From Allobogoriella deserti (GTDB taxonomy: Bacteria; Actinomycetota; Actinomycetes; Actinomycetales; Actinomycetaceae): 64,000 nucleotides of DNA. The stretch's first letter is position 1. Each line of letters opens with the position of its first letter. The notes beneath the pieces were generated by a model, which was not told where the DNA came from, searched no databases, and was given only the letters and a program-made list of their open reading frames with translations. The stretch lies in contig NZ_JBHUEE010000001.1 in assembly GCF_042680605.1 (NCBI RefSeq), positions 62,001-126,000 on the forward strand, given 5' to 3'. Shown piece after piece: positions 60,972-64,000 of the stretch. Position numbers and translations under genes: made by a program.

Positions 60972-61538
60972 ATGAAGAAGACCACCAAGGGTGTCCTGGC
61001 CGCCGGCGCAGCTGTTGTGCTGCTGTCGGGTGGGGCCACGACCTTGGCCTACTGGAGCGACACGGGTACGGCTGATGGCGGCGACGTCACCACAGGCAGC
61101 CTCTCACTCAGTGACGGCACGTGCGACGACCAGTGGGTGTACGCGAGTGGCTCGGCCGCGGGCGAGGCAGTGACCACCATCGTCCCGGGCGATGCCGTCA
61201 CCAAGGACTGCACGTTCACGGTCGAGGCGACGGGCGACCACCTCTCCGCAGAGGTCTCCGTCCCCGACACCCTCACGTACACCGCCGATCCGGCCGCGGC
61301 CTCACTCGAGCTCGCCGTCGACGGCACCTACGACGTGGGCGGTACGCCCATCGTGGACGGCGACGTCATCACCGAGGCGAACGACGGTCAGACGCTCACC
61401 GCCTCGTTCGTCGTGTCGTTCCCGTTCGGTGACGCCGAGACGATCAACATCAACGACACCCAGAACCTCACCGCGACTCTGGATGCGTTGGAGGTCACGC
61501 TCACCCAGACCCAGACCGAGGAGAACCCCGAGGTCTGA
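60972..61538 (+). CDS. TasA/CalY (camelysin)-like secreted protein with SipW-type signal
   Basis: This 188-residue exported protein has a SipW-dependent-type signal peptide: MKKTTKGVLAAGAAVVLLSGG followed by TTLAYWSD near 22-29, with the aromatic residue after the cleavage zone typical of TasA and camelysin. The mature part is a beta-rich domain like that of TasA fibre subunits. GGGGGAG lies just before ATG 60972. A signal peptidase gene follows 13 bp downstream. The protein ends in an acidic Thr/Glu tail. A fibre or surface-coat role is inferred from homology. Confidence 0.85.
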   Translation: MKKTTKGVLAAGAAVVLLSGGATTLAYWSDTGTADGGDVTTGSLSLSDGTCDDQWVYASGSAAGEAVTTIVPGDAVTKDCTFTVEATGDHLSAEVSVPDTLTYTADPAAASLELAVDGTYDVGGTPIVDGDVITEANDGQTLTASFVVSFPFGDAETININDTQNLTATLDALEVTLTQTQTEENPEV

Positions 61539-61551
61539 GCAGCGAACGTCC

Positions 61552-62160
61552 GTGAGTACCCGAACCCGTGACGGTCGCCGCGTGCACCGGGTGGGGTCCG
61601 CCCCGGCCGGGGCCGGGCCGGACCGGACCCCGCTCACATGGGCCGGCCTGGTGGCCGGGTGGGCGTTCATCGTGCTGGCCGCTGCCGTCGTCCTCGCCGC
61701 CGTCGTGGTTCCGCGCATGGGGGGCGGAACCCCGTACGCGGTGACGAGCAGCTCGATGGAGCCGACGCTCACACCGGGCACGCTCGTGGTGGTGCGGCCG
61801 GTCCCGGCGGATCGGATCGGACCGGGGGACGTCATCACCTACCAGCTCGAGTCCGGCCGGCCCGCGGTCGCTACGCACCGCGTGGTCAGTGTCGCCACGG
61901 ACCTGACGGGTGCGTACCGGTACACCACGCGCGGGGACGCCAACGAGACCGAGGACGCCGAGCCGGTCCGCCCGGAGCAGGTACGGGGCAGGTTGTGGTA
62001 CGCGGTGCCCTACCTCGGTCACGTCAACTTGCTGCTGAGCGGACAGGAGCGGGCGATGGCCCGGACTGTGGTCGCTGGTCTGTTGCTGGGGTATGCGGGG
62101 TTCATGTTCATCGGTGCGGTGCGGGAACGCCGTCGCCGGGCTCGAGAGGAGGAGTCGTGA
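61552..62160 (+). CDS. Signal peptidase I, SipW type (first copy)
   Basis: This 202-residue membrane protease would cleave the TasA-like precursors. The nucleophile is the serine in SSSMEPTL near residue 66. The general base is a histidine in ATHRVVS near 106, and RGDAN near 124 supplies the third part. That is the Ser/His arrangement of SipW and archaeal/ER enzymes, not the Ser/Lys of ordinary LepB. There is one N-terminal helix near 31-54 and a C-terminal helix near 178-193. GTG 61552 is the start. The next gene overlaps by 4 bp. Confidence 0.9.
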   Translation: MSTRTRDGRRVHRVGSAPAGAGPDRTPLTWAGLVAGWAFIVLAAAVVLAAVVVPRMGGGTPYAVTSSSMEPTLTPGTLVVVRPVPADRIGPGDVITYQLESGRPAVATHRVVSVATDLTGAYRYTTRGDANETEDAEPVRPEQVRGRLWYAVPYLGHVNLLLSGQERAMARTVVAGLLLGYAGFMFIGAVRERRRRAREEES

Positions 62161-62969
62161 GGATCGCCGCCGTGGTGTGCCTCGCCCTGGCGCTGCTGCT
62201 CGCCGCACCCGCGCGGGCAGCCGCGGACGAGGTGGCGCTCAGCGCGGACGGCGCGACCTGGTCCGCCGATCTCACCGACCCGCTTTTCGACCCGGAGCTC
62301 CGGTGGGTACCGGGTGACGCCCGCACGGCAGACCTGTGGGTTCGCAACGACGGCGACGGCGCGGCCGAGCTCACGGTTGCTGCGCACATCGCTGACGGGG
62401 ACGGATTGATCGCGAACCGGGATATCGCCCTGGAGATCCGGCGTGGCGACGGGACGTGGGCGGAACTCGTCGCCCAGGACGCCATCGAGCTGGGGCGGAT
62501 GGACGACGGCGAGGCGGAACAGCTCGAGGTCCGGGCCGCTTTCGACCCGGAGTCGGGCAACGCCTCGATGTCCCGGACCCTCCGGTTCTCGTTCGAGGTC
62601 ACGCTGACCCAGGCCGACGATCCGCAGGACCCTGGCGATCAGGAGGGTGAAGCGCCTGGTGGCGGGGGTGGTGACAGGCCCGGAGACGATGGCCCGGGTG
62701 ACGGCGGTCCCGGAGGTGATGGCCCCGGAGAGGTTCCTGGGGACGGCGACGGCCGGGGGCCCGGAGGCGAGGGTGACGGATCCGGTGGCGACGGCGCCGG
62801 TACAGGACCTGGCGGGCCGGGAGGCTCGTCCGACGCAGGACGGGATATCGGCACCGGGCCGCTGCCGGGGACCGGTATGCCGGCCGTCACGACGATCGCC
62901 GCGGTGACGATGCTCCTCCTTGGGGCGGGCGCCGGGCTCATTCGCCGCAGCCGGAAGGACCCGAGATGA
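62157..62969 (+). CDS. LPXTG-anchored surface protein in the TasA/SipW cassette
   Basis: This 270-residue exported protein has a signal peptide (about 1-22). An Ig-like beta domain of about 120 residues follows (DLWVRNDGDGAAELTVAAHIADGDG). A Gly/Asp/Pro-rich linker spans about 165-230, then LPGTG at 236, a hydrophobic helix and RRSRK, a sortase signal. It overlaps the upstream peptidase gene and the downstream TasA-like gene by 4 bp each, so it belongs to the same operon. It could anchor the TasA-like fibres to the wall; that is inference. Confidence 0.88.
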   Translation: MRIAAVVCLALALLLAAPARAAADEVALSADGATWSADLTDPLFDPELRWVPGDARTADLWVRNDGDGAAELTVAAHIADGDGLIANRDIALEIRRGDGTWAELVAQDAIELGRMDDGEAEQLEVRAAFDPESGNASMSRTLRFSFEVTLTQADDPQDPGDQEGEAPGGGGGDRPGDDGPGDGGPGGDGPGEVPGDGDGRGPGGEGDGSGGDGAGTGPGGPGGSSDAGRDIGTGPLPGTGMPAVTTIAAVTMLLLGAGAGLIRRSRKDPR

Positions 62970-63598
62970 GACGCGGCGGATACCCCGACGCGACGCAGCG
63001 CGACGCCCCCACCACGCGAGTCCGGCGCAGGCGCCGCCGCTCCGTCGTCGTGCGTTTGATGGTGGCGTGCAGCCTGCTGCTGGCGCCCGCGCTCGTCGGC
63101 ACCATGGCTGCTTGGCAGGACTCGGGCACCGCCGAACTCGGCGGTTTCGAGACGGGAACGTTGGACCTGCAGATCGACAACGACCTCGCCGGCACCGGCG
63201 GGACCACCACGCGGACCTGGTCGGCCACCGGGCTGATCCCCGGCCAGTACCGTTCATTCGGCGCCGAGATCCGTAACACCGGTGACGTCGCCTTCACCTA
63301 CGGCCTCACCGTGGCCGCCGGCTCCGTCTGGGGGTACGGCAACGGCGTGCTCGAGGTGTCGGCCTTCCGTGGCACGCCGCAGTCCGACGGGACGTGCACC
63401 GGATGGTCGATCGGCACGGCCCGGACGATCCCCGCAGCCGGACCCGTCTTCACCTCCCGGCCGCTACCGACCGCCGAGGGGGCGACGTCGGAGCCGATCT
63501 GTGTGCGCGTCCGCATCATGCCCTCCGCCCCGTCCGGCACCCAGGGAGCGAGCGGAACGCTGCGGCTGACCTTCACCGCGACGCAGGTGGCGCCATGA
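62966..63598 (+). CDS. Second TasA/CalY-like secreted protein
   Basis: This 210-residue protein has a basic leader (residues 1-28, RRRRRR) and a membrane helix near 29-48 that ends GTMAAWQDSG, again with the aromatic residue of SipW-type signals. The mature part is beta-rich (GGFETGTLDLQIDN, SFGAEIRNTGDVAFTYGL). It diverges strongly from the first copy at 60972. It overlaps both neighbours by 4 bp. Two cysteines in the mature part, around the TCTGW and PICVRV segments, could form a disulfide. Confidence 0.8.
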   Translation: MRRGGYPDATQRDAPTTRVRRRRRRSVVVRLMVACSLLLAPALVGTMAAWQDSGTAELGGFETGTLDLQIDNDLAGTGGTTTRTWSATGLIPGQYRSFGAEIRNTGDVAFTYGLTVAAGSVWGYGNGVLEVSAFRGTPQSDGTCTGWSIGTARTIPAAGPVFTSRPLPTAEGATSEPICVRVRIMPSAPSGTQGASGTLRLTFTATQVAP

Positions 63599-64000
63599 GC
63601 GTCGTCCGCCGCACCGCCGACATCCTGCTGTGGGTCGGCGCCGCCCTCGGAGCGGTGAGCCTGGTGCTCGCCGGCCTCGCGTTGCTGCTCGACATCAAAC
63701 CGCTCGTCTTCCGCTCCGGCTCCATGGGGCCCGAGATGCCGCCAGGCACCATCGCTCTCGCGCAGACCGTGGCTGCTCAGGACGTGGCGGTCGGCGACGT
63801 CGTCTCCGTCGTGGCCGAGGGGACCCGGATCACGCACCGGGTCGTCGGGATGGACAGCTCGGCCGTGGGGACCGAGCTGATCCTGCGCGGTGACGCCAAC
63901 CCGGTCGCCGACCCGGAGCCGTATGCGGTCCAGGACGTGGACCGGGTGGTGGCCACCGTGCCGTCCGCCCTTGCGGTCGCCTCCTCCACGCCGGCACGTG
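63595..64000 (+). CDS. Second SipW-type signal peptidase I (truncated by the window end)
   Basis: The frame is open from ATG 63595 to the window end with no stop, so at least 135 residues are present and the C terminus lies outside. An N-terminal helix spans about 10-34. The serine nucleophile is in RSGSMGPEMPPG near 41-52, the histidine in RITHRVVG near 80-87, and the acidic site in LRGDANPVADPEP near 98-110. This again is the Ser/His type. It overlaps the TasA-like gene by 4 bp. It is clearly different in sequence from the first copy. Confidence 0.85.
   Translation, partial: MSVVRRTADILLWVGAALGAVSLVLAGLALLLDIKPLVFRSGSMGPEMPPGTIALAQTVAAQDVAVGDVVSVVAEGTRITHRVVGMDSSAVGTELILRGDANPVADPEPYAVQDVDRVVATVPSALAVASSTPAR

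Overview
The window reads as chromosomal DNA of a high-GC Gram-positive actinomycete, probably in or near the Micrococcales; the family is an inference. Support comes from the very GC-rich coding sequence, the many GTG starts, the GTP-type PEP carboxykinase beside a RamB-like regulator, DUF3073 and DUF3618, the three-subunit PurL/PurQ/PurS enzyme, a DtxR/IdeR-type iron box and LPXTG surface proteins. Purine genes (purD, purC, purS-purQ, purL, purF-purM) are spread over about 46 kb. Their order, followed by a DUF3073 gene, resembles that of Mycobacterium tuberculosis, so most of the window looks like conserved backbone.

Layout. 1-5.2 kb: a sugar-utilisation module (two ABC permeases, tautomerase, SDR epimerase, Gfo/Idh/MocA oxidoreductase, aldo/keto reductase), visibly less GC-rich than the rest. 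5.2-6.5 kb: an ArsR regulator with an AHSA1-SnoaL fusion and a clear operator. 6.6-10.1 kb: a RamB-like regulator divergent from pckG. 10.1-17 kb: purD, a molybdopterin oxidoreductase that has lost its N-terminal iron-sulfur cysteines, a small partner gene, gnd and purC. 17-24.3 kb: a desaturase, a GNAT-cysteine hydrolase fusion, and a sulfur locus (SsuBAC-like transporter, O-acetylhomoserine sulfhydrylase, CoA-binding protein). 24.3-31.8 kb: purSQ, alanine dehydrogenase, YceI, an ABC-F protein, a RibD-like reductase, and AraC and TipA-like regulators. 31.8-32.3 kb is non-coding and holds five exact-period 19-bp tandem repeats and a group of DnaA-box-like 9-mers.

32.3-39 kb: a beta-oxidation locus (MaoC, large FabG, thiolase, TetR, acyl-CoA oxidase-like dehydrogenase) with the gene content of mycobacterial htdX-fabG4-fadA2-fadE5. 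39-44 kb: siderophore uptake with an iron box between divergent operons. 44-49 kb: purL, cutC, a thiamine-binding protein and an MFS exporter. 49-56.6 kb: an LPXTG-anchored 5'-nucleotidase, a conserved purF neighbourhood, an RNB ribonuclease, purF and purM. 56.7-60.8 kb: DUF3073, DUF3618, Holin-X and a secreted nuclease. 60.9-64 kb: a run of two TasA/CalY-like secreted proteins, two SipW-type signal peptidases and one LPXTG protein, cut by the window end.

Strongest non-routine signals: two related near-perfect 70-80 nt palindromes at distant loci with compensated differences; PHO-box-like 11-bp-period repeats before both extracellular nucleotide-degrading enzymes; -10 hexamers 6-8 nt before RTG start codons at seven genes, implying leaderless mRNAs; the Ser/His/Asp replacement of the iron-sulfur cysteines; and the double TasA/SipW cassette. 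No RNA genes, insertion sequences, CRISPR arrays or prophage were recognised.
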